A stretch of 64,000 nt of DNA, taken from NCBI GenBank assembly GCA_030681135.1, contig JAUXXF010000021.1:1-64000 (forward strand). The letters are read 5' to 3'. Positions 37,228 to 45,094 of this stretch are shown piece after piece (within the stretch, counting starts at the first letter, position 1; each line of letters opens with the position of its first letter). Origin of the DNA: Chlamydiales bacterium. Lineage in GTDB: Bacteria; Chlamydiota; Chlamydiia; Chlamydiales; SM23-39. The notes under the pieces are model-generated. The model worked only from the letters and a program-made list of their open reading frames with translations, ran no database searches and had not been told where the DNA came from. Made by a program: the position numbers and the translations under genes.

Positions 37228-37919
37228 CTTCTTGTGACCACCTAGATATATGGCGAATCCGCTTGAATCCACAAAACATCACAATTGAAGAGTGCAGCGC
37301 CCAACTATCCTCTGATGAACAGCAAAAAGCTTGTGAGTTTGTTTTTCCTCATAGTAGAAAACAATATATCATTTGTCGGTATAGCTTGAGAAAGATCTTA
37401 TCTTATTACTTGAATGTACAACCGACAAAAATTGAATTTGTTTATAACGCTTACGGCAAGCCATCTATTAAAAACAAAGAATTAGAATTTAATCTGAGTT
37501 ATCGCAATGAGCATTCCCTACTCGCTGTCACACGTCAATCTGTTATTGGAATCGATATTGAGCATATGAGCCATGAGCTCGATCTCTTCCCCATGGCGCG
37601 TATTATCTTTTCTCCGAGTGAGTATCAAGATTTCTTATCATTAGATGACCATTCTAAATATCAAGCTTTTTATCAAGCCTGGACCTGTAAAGAAGCGTTT
37701 ACAAAATGCCTTGGGTGGGGACTCTCTTTTGATGTGAAATGCTGTCAAGTCAACTTAAAATCTCCTAACAAAATAGAGCTACTCTCAATTACTTACCCTC
37801 AGTTAACGGCAGAGAACTACCAAGCATACAACGTAAAAACGGATATGTCGGACTATATCGCTGTCGCTGTTGCGCAAGGAGATCTCAAGGAGCCTCGATA
37901 CTTTAATTTTCAGCCTTAG
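37164..37919 (+). CDS. Sfp-type 4'-phosphopantetheinyl transferase
   Basis: Transfers phosphopantetheine from CoA to the carrier-domain serines of the upstream synthetases. The family pattern is present: the FNLSYRNEHSLLAVT region, the Mg-binding GIDIEHM, and WTCKEAFTKCLGWGL with the WxxKEA signature. Length is 251 residues, near normal for Sfp. The only early start in frame is TTG 37164, within a hairpin, with TAGGGAT upstream; the first 20 residues derived from the hairpin are unlike the family and the true domain begins near LDIWRIRLN. It is the last gene of the NRPS locus. Confidence 0.9.
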   Translation: MEFLPHSEPPQNSNVHPYRSISSCDHLDIWRIRLNPQNITIEECSAQLSSDEQQKACEFVFPHSRKQYIICRYSLRKILSYYLNVQPTKIEFVYNAYGKPSIKNKELEFNLSYRNEHSLLAVTRQSVIGIDIEHMSHELDLFPMARIIFSPSEYQDFLSLDDHSKYQAFYQAWTCKEAFTKCLGWGLSFDVKCCQVNLKSPNKIELLSITYPQLTAENYQAYNVKTDMSDYIAVAVAQGDLKEPRYFNFQP

Positions 37920-38284
37920 AGAGAATGTAATCCGCTATCTTTCTGGTTATCTATCATAACATGAAACAGAAAGAGTAAAGGTCAAATCCTTTAGAATCTA
38001 CTAGAAATCGACCTGTCATTCCACTCCCCTACTGTTCAGTAAAATGCACTGTTCAATATATATTGAACAGTTAGAACAAATGAACAGGCAGGCAGAGCTT
38101 ATGATAGAAAGTCGTATCGATGCACGGCAATTTCCGTTGACCTCTGGCTTGCAAAAAGCGCGATAAATCACAATAATTTACGGTAGCTGGAAAGAGACCT
38201 TTCTCGTTATGATCTCGGAAAATTAGCTGCTGGGAAGCGGAACACCTTCTCAGGTATAAACTTTCGACACAAAGGTTGTAAAAC
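37920..38284. other. intergenic region downstream of the NRPS locus
   Basis: No recognisable gene. A 28-codon frame starting at 38080 has no known relatives to my eye. The region contains the 24-bp palindrome at 38048-38071 listed separately and an additional ACTGTTCA half-site near 38031. It is the probable promoter region of the Nudix gene. Confidence 0.5.
38048..38071. promoter_or_regulatory. perfect 24-bp palindrome, candidate operator
   Basis: The half-site ACTGTTCAATAT is followed immediately by its exact complement ATATTGAACAGT. A further ACTGTTCA lies 17 bp upstream. Size and perfect symmetry fit a dimeric repressor site (TetR-like or similar). The spacing between CTGT and ACAG is too long for a LexA box of the Escherichia type. 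No cognate regulator is adjacent. Confidence 0.45.
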
Positions 38285-38770
38285 ATGATGCTGAGTAACC
38301 CTAATACTGAACGCGCAGGCTCAGAACTACAAACAAAAACGAGAAAAGGTGCTAGCGTTAACGCTTATCTGATCCTCAAACAGGAAGATAAAATCCTTCT
38401 GCAGTTGAGAAAAAATACAGGATATTGCGATGGGATGTGGAGCCTCGTAGCAGGACATGTAGAAGATGGTGAATCCGCAACTGAAGGGATGATTCGAGAA
38501 GCTCGCGAAGAGATCGGTATAGATTTTCATCCTGCTCAAATTCAGGTAGTTCATATCATGCATCGAAAAACGAATCGCCTGAATGTCGATGTATTTTTTG
38601 ATTGTCAGTCATGGCAAGGCAACATTCAAAATCTTGAACCTGAAAAATGTGAAAAATTGAACTTTTTTCTTCTAAGTTCTTTACCTTCTCATATTGTCGA
38701 GTACAATGCACTCGCCTTAAAGCATATTTTAGACGGAAGATTTTATTCTGAACTGGGATGGAAAGATTGA
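38285..38770 (+). CDS. Nudix hydrolase
   Basis: A 161-residue pyrophosphohydrolase. The Nudix box GHVEDGESATEGMIREAREEIGI matches GX5EX7REUXEEXGU in full (residues about 58-80). The preceding GMWSLVAGH and AYLILKQEDKILLQLRK resemble nucleotide-directed MutT-like members. ATG 38285 and ATG 38288 are alternatives. Substrate cannot be assigned. It is followed by the kinase-acetyltransferase gene in the same direction. Confidence 0.9.
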   Translation: MMLSNPNTERAGSELQTKTRKGASVNAYLILKQEDKILLQLRKNTGYCDGMWSLVAGHVEDGESATEGMIREAREEIGIDFHPAQIQVVHIMHRKTNRLNVDVFFDCQSWQGNIQNLEPEKCEKLNFFLLSSLPSHIVEYNALALKHILDGRFYSELGWKD

Positions 38771-38807
38771 ATAGAAACTTATTTCGATTATTTCCTTTCT
38801 TTCTCTG

Positions 38808-39962
38808 ATGGAAAATTTAGGTTATGGTTTTCATATGAAAAAAGAATTTGCGCAGATCATTTATTTAAATGGACCATCGAGTAGTGGCAAGACAACATTT
38901 GCAAAAGCATTACAACATGCCTTTGAAGAACCCTTTTTACATGTTGGTATTGATAAAATCATTGGATGGATGCCCGATAAAATCAATGATTGGACAGGAG
39001 GAGAAGCTCCTCTTGGATACAGCTGGAAAAAAAGTGTGGATGCATTCGGTAATCCCATTCAGGAGCTACAAGCAGGCCCTTACGCCCAAAAGATAGGCAA
39101 AACATTCCAAGAAGTCGTCCTAGTACTTGCCAAAATGGGTCATCGCATTGTTATTGATGATGTGTCTTTTGGCAAAGAGCAGCTTGATGAATGGAAGAAA
39201 ACACTAGAAGGCTTTCAAGTTTTATGGGTTGGAGTCAATGCACCCCTTGCTGTTTTAGAACAAAGAGAAAAAGAACGAGGCAATCGTATCCTAGGATCAG
39301 CAAGAGGGCAGTTTCATAAAGTACATGTTGACGCCTCTTATGACTTAGAGATAGATACACATCAAGCAAGCATTAGCGAAAATGTTGAAAAGGTTAAGTC
39401 CCTTGCTTTATGCCATTCCCATCTCATAGAAGCTCCGGCAAAAAATCTGATACGGCCTATGAATGCGCATGATATTGCAAAAATAGTCAGTCGATATTCT
39501 TTCCCTTGGTCCACACCTGAAAAAACGAGGACTCTTTGGGACACATATTATCAGGAGCAGGAAGACAAAGTTCGTACAGTTGCAGTCATAGAAAACGACG
39601 GTAAAATCCTAGGTTATGGTAGTTTGCTCAGAAAACCGGAGTGCCCCTTCTTTGCGCAAAGGAATATCCCTGAAATCAATGCAATTTGGATCGATGAAAA
39701 TTATAGAAGAAAAGGCCTAGGTACTCTACTGATCAGGTGGCTTGAAAACCTTGCAAACCACGAAAGTTACAATGAAATAGGAATTGGAGTTGGGCTATAT
39801 CGGGACTATGGACCTGCACAACGGCTTTATTTTCAATTAGGTTACATTCCAGATGGCAATGGAATTACCTATCAAGGAGAACCTACAATTCCTGGACAAC
39901 CCTATCCATTAGATGACAATCTAATCCTTTGGCTAATAAAAACATTAAGACTAGTACGATGA
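38808..39962 (+). CDS. chloramphenicol phosphotransferase-like kinase fused to GNAT acetyltransferase
   Basis: A 384-residue two-domain protein. Residues about 10-195 are a P-loop kinase with GPSSSGKTTFAKAL (Walker A), IDDVSFG, and the ERGNRILGSARGQ plus YDLEIDTHQASISE ending seen in the chloramphenicol phosphotransferase family. Residues about 215-380 are a GNAT acyltransferase (INAIWIDENYRRKGLGTLLIRW, acetyl-CoA loop). Both activities could modify a small molecule, and antibiotic modification is possible but unproven. The frame opens at ATG 38808, but ATG 38835 (MKKEFAQIIYLNGPSSSGK) fits the family start better. Neither has a clear ribosome site. Confidence 0.85.
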   Translation: MENLGYGFHMKKEFAQIIYLNGPSSSGKTTFAKALQHAFEEPFLHVGIDKIIGWMPDKINDWTGGEAPLGYSWKKSVDAFGNPIQELQAGPYAQKIGKTFQEVVLVLAKMGHRIVIDDVSFGKEQLDEWKKTLEGFQVLWVGVNAPLAVLEQREKERGNRILGSARGQFHKVHVDASYDLEIDTHQASISENVEKVKSLALCHSHLIEAPAKNLIRPMNAHDIAKIVSRYSFPWSTPEKTRTLWDTYYQEQEDKVRTVAVIENDGKILGYGSLLRKPECPFFAQRNIPEINAIWIDENYRRKGLGTLLIRWLENLANHESYNEIGIGVGLYRDYGPAQRLYFQLGYIPDGNGITYQGEPTIPGQPYPLDDNLILWLIKTLRLVR

Positions 39963-40157
39963 CTATAGACATACAAAAGCACCCTGTCTTCCACAATAAA
40001 CTAATAGGCACTTTATACACCCTCGATGACGCCAAAAAAAACTGGAATCCTTCTTCTATCCGGGTCTGATGGAGGGATACCTGGCACAAATGCAATTCCT
40101 GAATCCTTTAAAGAGTTCCTCCAAAAAACTCTATATTCAAAGGAATCTCATGAATGA
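39960..40157 (+). pseudogene. truncated alpha/beta-hydrolase remnant with A8 frameshift
   Basis: ATG 39960 overlaps the previous stop (ATGA-type) and reads 36 codons to a stop at 40068-40070. Removing one A from the eight-A run at 40034-40041 continues the frame as KKTGILLLSGSDGGIPG, the oxyanion/beta-strand signature of acyl-CoA thioesterase/BAAT-type hydrolases, then ESFKEFLQ and a stop at 40155-40157. The remaining two thirds, including any nucleophile, are absent, and the convergent monooxygenase gene overlaps the end. It is therefore a remnant. Confidence 0.6.
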
Positions 40158-41320
40158 GCCCGAAGATTACGAAAGTACTCAGCTGCGCTTTCAGATTCTT
40201 GAACAGCAATCTTCGCTCTAGCAAACATCTCTCTTTCAAATGTCTGTGTTAATCTTGGCCAATCTATAGGCTTTGGCGAAGAGGTTAATAAAGTCGATAA
40301 TAACCTCGCATCTTCAAGCACATGATTTCCTCCGAGTCCTTTTTCTGTAGGCATAGCATGGGCTGCATCGCCTAGAAGAGTCACTCTGCCTGTTGGAACC
40401 ATAGGGAATTGATCAAAGTCAGAAAACCTCGTAGTACGTATGAGCCAAGGAGCCATGATCGCCTCCACTGGAGTGTCGCTTACTATTTTTTTCAAGGCCT
40501 CATGCCAAGGTTCATGTTCCATCAACTGCTTACAGTGGTCCAATATTCGTCTGCGACCCTCCAGCCCTTGATCAAAGGTATACCAAGGAGCATTGCGATC
40601 TTTTATTTCTTCTGAAAATGCCCAGAAAACCGTAGGACTTCTATCTGCCCGTTCTGAAAAACATACTCCCATGTAATGGGAATGAGACCCCAAAAAACGA
40701 ACTAATCCTGTTTGGTTGAGCGGAAGAAGGGAGTCCCACTCAGCAGTACGATCAATCTGCCCAGCTAAAATGGCGCGGTTACTATGAATGACTTTTGGAA
40801 CTGATCCAAGACGATCTCCATATACTAATGGCAAGAGTTCTCTCACAGTGGACGCCCCCCCATCACATCCAACAAGTAAATCTCCGGTGGCATAGGATCC
40901 ATCTTCAAAATGAGCAATCACTTGATCGTCTTTGTCTTCAAACGAACATAAACGCTTGTTCCATTCAATATTGAGCCCTTCTTGCAACAGGCTCCTCAGC
41001 TCTGAACGAAGGAACTGAACAGCCGCATCCTGTCCTTGTGGAACGCTAAAAAAAGGTTCCATTTTTTCATTCGCACAAGTAAATCCATCACCAACATCTG
41101 CGACCTTAGCCATAGACAACCGACTTAGTTTTTCAGGCGTCAACATATCAGCCAAAGCATGCATTCCCAGGCAGCGAATGGAAATCCGATATCCTTGAGC
41201 TCTGCTTGTAGAACTCTCATCCCTTTCAAAAACAGTCACGTTAAATCCAGACTTAACAAGTCCTTGAGCCAAAGCCAGTCCGCCAAGCCCGGCTCCAATA
41301 ATTAATATTCGATTTCGCAT
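40148..41320 (-). CDS. FAD-dependent monooxygenase (aromatic-hydroxylase/TetX-like)
   Basis: Flavoprotein of about 390 residues that hydroxylates small organic molecules with NAD(P)H and oxygen. It has the Rossmann FAD motif IIGAGLGGLALAQGL at the N-terminus, the DG motif LLVGCDGGASTVR near residue 155, and the GD motif GRVTLLGDAAHAMPTEKGLGG near residue 295. ATG 41320 is chosen, with GTG 41329 also open. It overlaps the 3' end of the PadR gene by 19 bp, so the two form an operon and the regulator probably controls the enzyme. Detoxification of an antimicrobial or xenobiotic is plausible; the substrate is unknown. Confidence 0.9.
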   Translation of the reverse strand: MRNRILIIGAGLGGLALAQGLVKSGFNVTVFERDESSTSRAQGYRISIRCLGMHALADMLTPEKLSRLSMAKVADVGDGFTCANEKMEPFFSVPQGQDAAVQFLRSELRSLLQEGLNIEWNKRLCSFEDKDDQVIAHFEDGSYATGDLLVGCDGGASTVRELLPLVYGDRLGSVPKVIHSNRAILAGQIDRTAEWDSLLPLNQTGLVRFLGSHSHYMGVCFSERADRSPTVFWAFSEEIKDRNAPWYTFDQGLEGRRRILDHCKQLMEHEPWHEALKKIVSDTPVEAIMAPWLIRTTRFSDFDQFPMVPTGRVTLLGDAAHAMPTEKGLGGNHVLEDARLLSTLLTSSPKPIDWPRLTQTFEREMFARAKIAVQESESAAEYFRNLRAHS

Positions 41321-41823
41321 TTTAACCACTTAATTTCTGATTCAAGGAGAGAAAGTCCGTATCTCAATGCCTTAAGGCGAATTTCTTTACGGGGCGAATC
41401 AGCTATGCTCTCTAGCCTCTCTTCAATTTGCTGATATTCTTGGTGTATCTGCTCTACTTTCCCTAATCTCTCCTCAAACAGTCGAATCGTCTCGGTCTGA
41501 TCTGTGGCAAAAAACAGCTTGAGGAGGAACTCATTACGTGGGGTTTCCTCACTTGTCGGACTCTTGAACCAAGCCCTAAATTCCATCCTTCCCGCCTCTG
41601 TAATAGAAAAAATTTCTTTCTTTTTCTTTCCTACATAGACAACTTCGGAAAGAGCTTTTCCTTCCTCGGCTAAAACCTTCAACATCGGATAGATGGTCGA
41701 ATCGGATTCACGCCAAAAATAAACCGTAGATCTCCCCATAAGAGATTTGATCTCATACCCAGTGCTAGGGCCCTCAAGAAGAATCCCCAAAATCGCATAT
41801 CTTGTTTTATTAGATGATTTCAT
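41302..41823 (-). CDS. PadR-family transcriptional repressor
   Basis: A 174-residue regulator. The N-terminal winged helix (YAILGILLEGPSTGYEIKSL, then DSTIYPMLKVLAEEGKALSE) is followed by a C-terminal dimerisation helix bundle (EERLGKVEQIHQEYQQIEER), as in PadR subfamily s1. ATG 41823 is preferred over TTG 41826. Directly upstream is an AAAATACCCAG-N3-CTGGGTATTTT palindrome, so autoregulation together with the downstream monooxygenase is inferred. Confidence 0.9.
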   Translation of the reverse strand: MKSSNKTRYAILGILLEGPSTGYEIKSLMGRSTVYFWRESDSTIYPMLKVLAEEGKALSEVVYVGKKKKEIFSITEAGRMEFRAWFKSPTSEETPRNEFLLKLFFATDQTETIRLFEERLGKVEQIHQEYQQIEERLESIADSPRKEIRLKALRYGLSLLESEIKWLKCEIEY

Positions 41824-41825
41824 CA

Positions 41826-41850
41826 AAAATACCCAGTTTCTGGGTATTTT
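41826..41850. promoter_or_regulatory. PadR operator candidate
   Basis: Perfect 11-bp arms AAAATACCCAG and CTGGGTATTTT around TTT, abutting the padR start codon. Location and symmetry suit repression of the padR-monooxygenase operon. Confidence 0.6.
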
Positions 41851-42040
41851 ATCGAACTAGAGCTTTATCGACAATGAGAAACATTTTTGACTGCGAAACC
41901 AACAAGTAAATATTTTTTAGCTGCTACGAATTCTACGGTTTAATAGATATTGTTCGTTTCTTACGAAACATGTTACAGTAAACTAATTATTAGGGAGCGG
42001 CGCCTAGGTCTAAGAAACTGGATTTACGCACAGAGACAAC

Positions 42041-42517
42041 ATGAAACAAAAAAAGCTGTGGATTTCGTTCATTATTTTTATCCTTCTTTGCTTTGCTATA
42101 GAGATCATTGGAAGTTTCTGGACAAGAGAAACAGTTTCAACATGGTATCCTACATTAGTTAAACCTTCCTGGACACCGCCGGATTGGGTATTCGGACCTG
42201 TCTGGTCGTGTCTTTACATAACGATCGCTGTTTCTGGGTGGCTAATCTATAAAGCTAGACATTCAGAAAAAAGGTCTATTGCTTTAATATTCTATGGAAC
42301 CCAACTCGCTTTGAATTTTATCTGGTCATTTCTGTTTTTCTCAATGCGGAGCCCCGCCCTAGGATTGATCGATATCGTTTTACTTTGTTTATTCATCAGC
42401 TTAACAATCCTCAAAGCCCTGCCTGTGCGCCGCTTGGCAGGCCTACTCTTAATCCCCTATTTGATTTGGGTGATCTATGCAACATCACTGAATGCTGGAA
42501 TCTGGCTACTTAACTAG
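42041..42517 (+). CDS. tspO: TspO/MBR-family membrane protein
   Basis: A 158-residue protein with five membrane helices and the family signature WYPTLVKPSWTPPDWVFGPVW, then LYITIAVSGWLIYKA and LNFIWSFLFF. TspO proteins bind tetrapyrroles and are linked to haem and oxidative-stress responses. It is 9 bp ahead of the pterin dehydratase gene in the same direction. The promoter is not evident. Confidence 0.93.
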   Translation: MKQKKLWISFIIFILLCFAIEIIGSFWTRETVSTWYPTLVKPSWTPPDWVFGPVWSCLYITIAVSGWLIYKARHSEKRSIALIFYGTQLALNFIWSFLFFSMRSPALGLIDIVLLCLFISLTILKALPVRRLAGLLLIPYLIWVIYATSLNAGIWLLN

Positions 42518-42525
42518 GAAACATC

Positions 42526-42864
42526 ATGAATGCTCATTGCGACCTCTCAAAAAAACATTGCGTGCCTTGCAAAGGAGGCGTACCTCCTTTAAAAGGCGAA
42601 TCATTAGCACAACTTCTTCATCAACTAGATGAAGGTTGGAAAGTCATTGACGAACATCACCTTGAGAAAGATTATCTATTCAAAAACTTTCTAGAAGCTC
42701 TCGATTTTACCAACAAGATTGGTGAAATTGCAGAGCAAGAAGGACATCATCCCGACATTTTCTTATCTTATGGAAAAGTCAAAATCCAACTATGGACTCA
42801 CAAAATAGACGGCTTATCTGAGAGCGATTTCATTCTTGCAGCAAAGTATGACAAGCTAAAATAA
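42526..42864 (+). CDS. phhB: pterin-4a-carbinolamine dehydratase
   Basis: A 112-residue enzyme that dehydrates 4a-hydroxytetrahydrobiopterin. The conserved core EGHHPDIFLSYGKVKIQLWT followed by HKIDGLSESDFILAAKYD includes the catalytic histidines. The short N-terminus has CDLSKKHCVPCKGG, common in bacterial members. No aromatic amino acid hydroxylase is next to it. It is part of a tspO-phhB-lysE gene run. Confidence 0.93.
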   Translation: MNAHCDLSKKHCVPCKGGVPPLKGESLAQLLHQLDEGWKVIDEHHLEKDYLFKNFLEALDFTNKIGEIAEQEGHHPDIFLSYGKVKIQLWTHKIDGLSESDFILAAKYDKLK

Positions 42865-42894
42865 GAAAGCTGTAGACGCCCAAAGTGATTCAAC

Positions 42895-43506
42895 ATGATC
42901 TTCATCATCCTAAAAAGCTTACTTCTTGGAGCCTTCTTTACCCTTCCATTAGGGCCTATTGGAATTTTATGTGTCCGTAAAATTTTTCAATTTGGTCGTT
43001 TATATGGTTTTATTCTAGGCCTCAGCCAAATCTTGGTCGTTTTGATTTATGGTATGATTGCTATTCTTAGCTTAGACTGGTTTTCAGACTTTATTATGAA
43101 ATATCAGTTTTGGCTTCGACTGATGGGAGGCCTTCTTTTGATAGGATTCGGAATAAAAATCTTCTTTTCTAAAAGTTCGATCACAAAAAAACACATTTCC
43201 AACAAAAAGTTTATGGCCGATTTTTTCTCTATCGGAGGCTTGATGTTGGCAAGCCCACAGATCTTGCTAGCCTTCTTGGCTTTTTTTGAACTTCTAGAGC
43301 TCCGGAAAGCAATCACATTGTTTGAGCATATCGAAGTCATTTTGGGGATCTTGATCGGTTCATTTGTTTCCTGGGCTCTTGTTTGCCTCTGTTTTGTCGG
43401 ATACAAAAAAAAGGCCACTCAACAGTTAATGACTTGGATCAACCGCTCTGCAGGAATTTTTCTAGTAGGTTTTGGGATGGTAGTCTGCATCAGCGCAGCT
43501 TTATAA
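42895..43506 (+). CDS. LysE/RhtB-family exporter
   Basis: A 203-residue inner-membrane transporter with about six hydrophobic helices. The N-terminal LLLGAFFTLPLGPIGILCVRK and later LMLASPQILLAFLAFFE are typical of the LysE superfamily, which exports amino acids or related small molecules. Substrate cannot be told. It follows phhB by 30 bp, is convergent with the AAA ATPase gene, and the two coding ends overlap by 6 bp. Confidence 0.82.
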   Translation: MIFIILKSLLLGAFFTLPLGPIGILCVRKIFQFGRLYGFILGLSQILVVLIYGMIAILSLDWFSDFIMKYQFWLRLMGGLLLIGFGIKIFFSKSSITKKHISNKKFMADFFSIGGLMLASPQILLAFLAFFELLELRKAITLFEHIEVILGILIGSFVSWALVCLCFVGYKKKATQQLMTWINRSAGIFLVGFGMVVCISAAL

Positions 43507-44925
43507 ATCAGCGATATCAATAATGCGGTAAAAATAACGACTGCTCAAAAGAGCATCGGAAACTGGACCCAAATGAAATAAAACAGGCGAAACCCCAAAA
43601 CCTTTGGGAATAGAAAGAGAAGCTATTTTGGTTTTCATTGCATCAATCACTTCAAGTCCCAATTCACGACGACGCATTTTAACCTCACAGACAAAAAAGG
43701 AGTTCGAACGCATTTGAATCAAATAATCGATCTGACACCCTTTTTTGCGACCTGAGGTCTTTTGAAAATAAGGATTATCAACTACGACATCCTGAGCATG
43801 AATTCCTATTGCTTTGTAAAGGAGAGATCTATTTTTCAGCAGAAGGTTTTCAAGTTGGAACCCGAGCATAGGCTCCCATCCAGGCAAACTGGAAAGAGGA
43901 ACTTCTAAAAACGAATTTTGTTCAATTTTTGTAAGATTAGGTTCAATATAATGGATGTAAAACCGAAGATAATTATCGGAAAGCCTATATAGAGTCTGCC
44001 TTCCTGGCTTACCTGTTTTTAAACACCAGTCTGGGTGTTTACTGATAAATCCACAGATTTCAAGAGCTTTAAGATGATTGCTCAATGTGCCACTTGGGGA
44101 ATAGGCCATTATTTTTTGCAAAGCAGTCCGATCTTTCATGCCCTGACTTAATATTGTGATGATCTTCTTATAAATCTCTCCTCTAGAGCTGAAAAGATCA
44201 TTAAAAATCCGATCAAATTCATGAACTAAAAGGCCATTTTTTTCAAAACAGAGGCGTTTAATATTTTCATCAGCGCTTTGATGAGTCTGAATCTGTTCAA
44301 GATACCAAGGCACTCCACCAGTGACACTCAAAATCTTAAACAAATCGAGATCCGACCCTTTGAAGCCTTGAAGATTCAATAATTCTTTACATTGTGGAAT
44401 TGATAATTCTGTCAGTTCCAGATAGAGAGAAACCCGACCAAAAAAAGCTGTGCTATTGATGATGTTTTTATCAATCCAAGTCGAAATCGAACCACATAAA
44501 ATAATAGTGACAGACGGATGGTTCTGTAAGACAAGATCCCACCAAACTTTTAACTTAGAGATAAACGTCGGATCTTTTGAACCCATCCACGAAATCTCAT
44601 CAAAAAGAATAACGGTAGGTTTTTCTGTAAGCTGTCTCGATAGATGAGCAAAAGCATCACTCCAATCTGTAAAAGTACAAGGAGGCAAATGAAATAAAGT
44701 TGTAAATTCGCGAGCGAAGGCATCACGTTGATCCTGAGCTGTCACTCCTTTAACCGGAGCCAACCCACTAAAAGGCAAAAAAACTTTACCCTTTCCGAAT
44801 TCTTCAGCAAGACGACTTTTCCCTATCCGGCGGCGCCCTTTAATAACAACAAGGCAGGCTCGCCCCGACTTTGACAAGTCTTCAAGTCTCCTCAACTCGT
44901 TAGTTCTTCCGACAAATGGCTTCAT
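43501..44925 (-). CDS. archaeal-type AAA ATPase with DUF234 C-terminus
   Basis: A 474-residue STAND/AAA-like protein. It opens FVGRTNELRRLEDL, with Walker A in VVIKGRRRIGKSRLAEEFG and Walker B ILFDEISWMG near residue 115. The C-terminal part (LYRLSDNYLRFYIHYIEPN, then KKGCQIDYLIQMRSNSFFVCEVK) matches the DUF234 module with a PD-(D/E)xK-nuclease-like D-x-n-E-x-K pattern. Function is unknown for the family. A strong hairpin sits about 40-80 bp upstream of the start. Signs of mobility are typical for these genes but not shown here. Confidence 0.85.
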   Translation of the reverse strand: MKPFVGRTNELRRLEDLSKSGRACLVVIKGRRRIGKSRLAEEFGKGKVFLPFSGLAPVKGVTAQDQRDAFAREFTTLFHLPPCTFTDWSDAFAHLSRQLTEKPTVILFDEISWMGSKDPTFISKLKVWWDLVLQNHPSVTIILCGSISTWIDKNIINSTAFFGRVSLYLELTELSIPQCKELLNLQGFKGSDLDLFKILSVTGGVPWYLEQIQTHQSADENIKRLCFEKNGLLVHEFDRIFNDLFSSRGEIYKKIITILSQGMKDRTALQKIMAYSPSGTLSNHLKALEICGFISKHPDWCLKTGKPGRQTLYRLSDNYLRFYIHYIEPNLTKIEQNSFLEVPLSSLPGWEPMLGFQLENLLLKNRSLLYKAIGIHAQDVVVDNPYFQKTSGRKKGCQIDYLIQMRSNSFFVCEVKMRRRELGLEVIDAMKTKIASLSIPKGFGVSPVLFHLGPVSDALLSSRYFYRIIDIADL

Positions 44926-44961
44926 ATAGGCTATATTAAATGAGCATATTGTTTACGTCAA

Positions 44962-45007
44962 TCTATTATGCTCGAAATCGACATTTGTCAATTTCGAGCA
45001 TAATAGA
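44962..45007. repeat. hairpin upstream of the AAA ATPase gene
   Basis: TCTATTATGCTCGAAAT and its near-exact complement ATTTCGAGCATAATAGA flank a 12-bp loop. There is no T-run, so it is not an obvious terminator. It may be an operator for the AAA gene or another small palindromic element. A further ATGAGCATATTG lies beside it. Confidence 0.6.
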
Positions 45008-45094
45008 ATTCTAAAACACTGAATATAAGCTTCATAGGAAAGAAGAAATATTTTTAATGTCTCTTTTTCGTGGATACGTTCTAAGAGCAGGTTA

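Noticed and set aside
38048-38071. LexA/SOS box
   Set aside because: The CTGT-to-ACAG spacing is 14 rather than 8, and neither neighbour is an SOS gene.
37920-38284. Small RNA or tRNA gene in the post-NRPS gap
   Set aside because: No cloverleaf or terminator-ended RNA pattern was seen; only an operator-like palindrome is clear.
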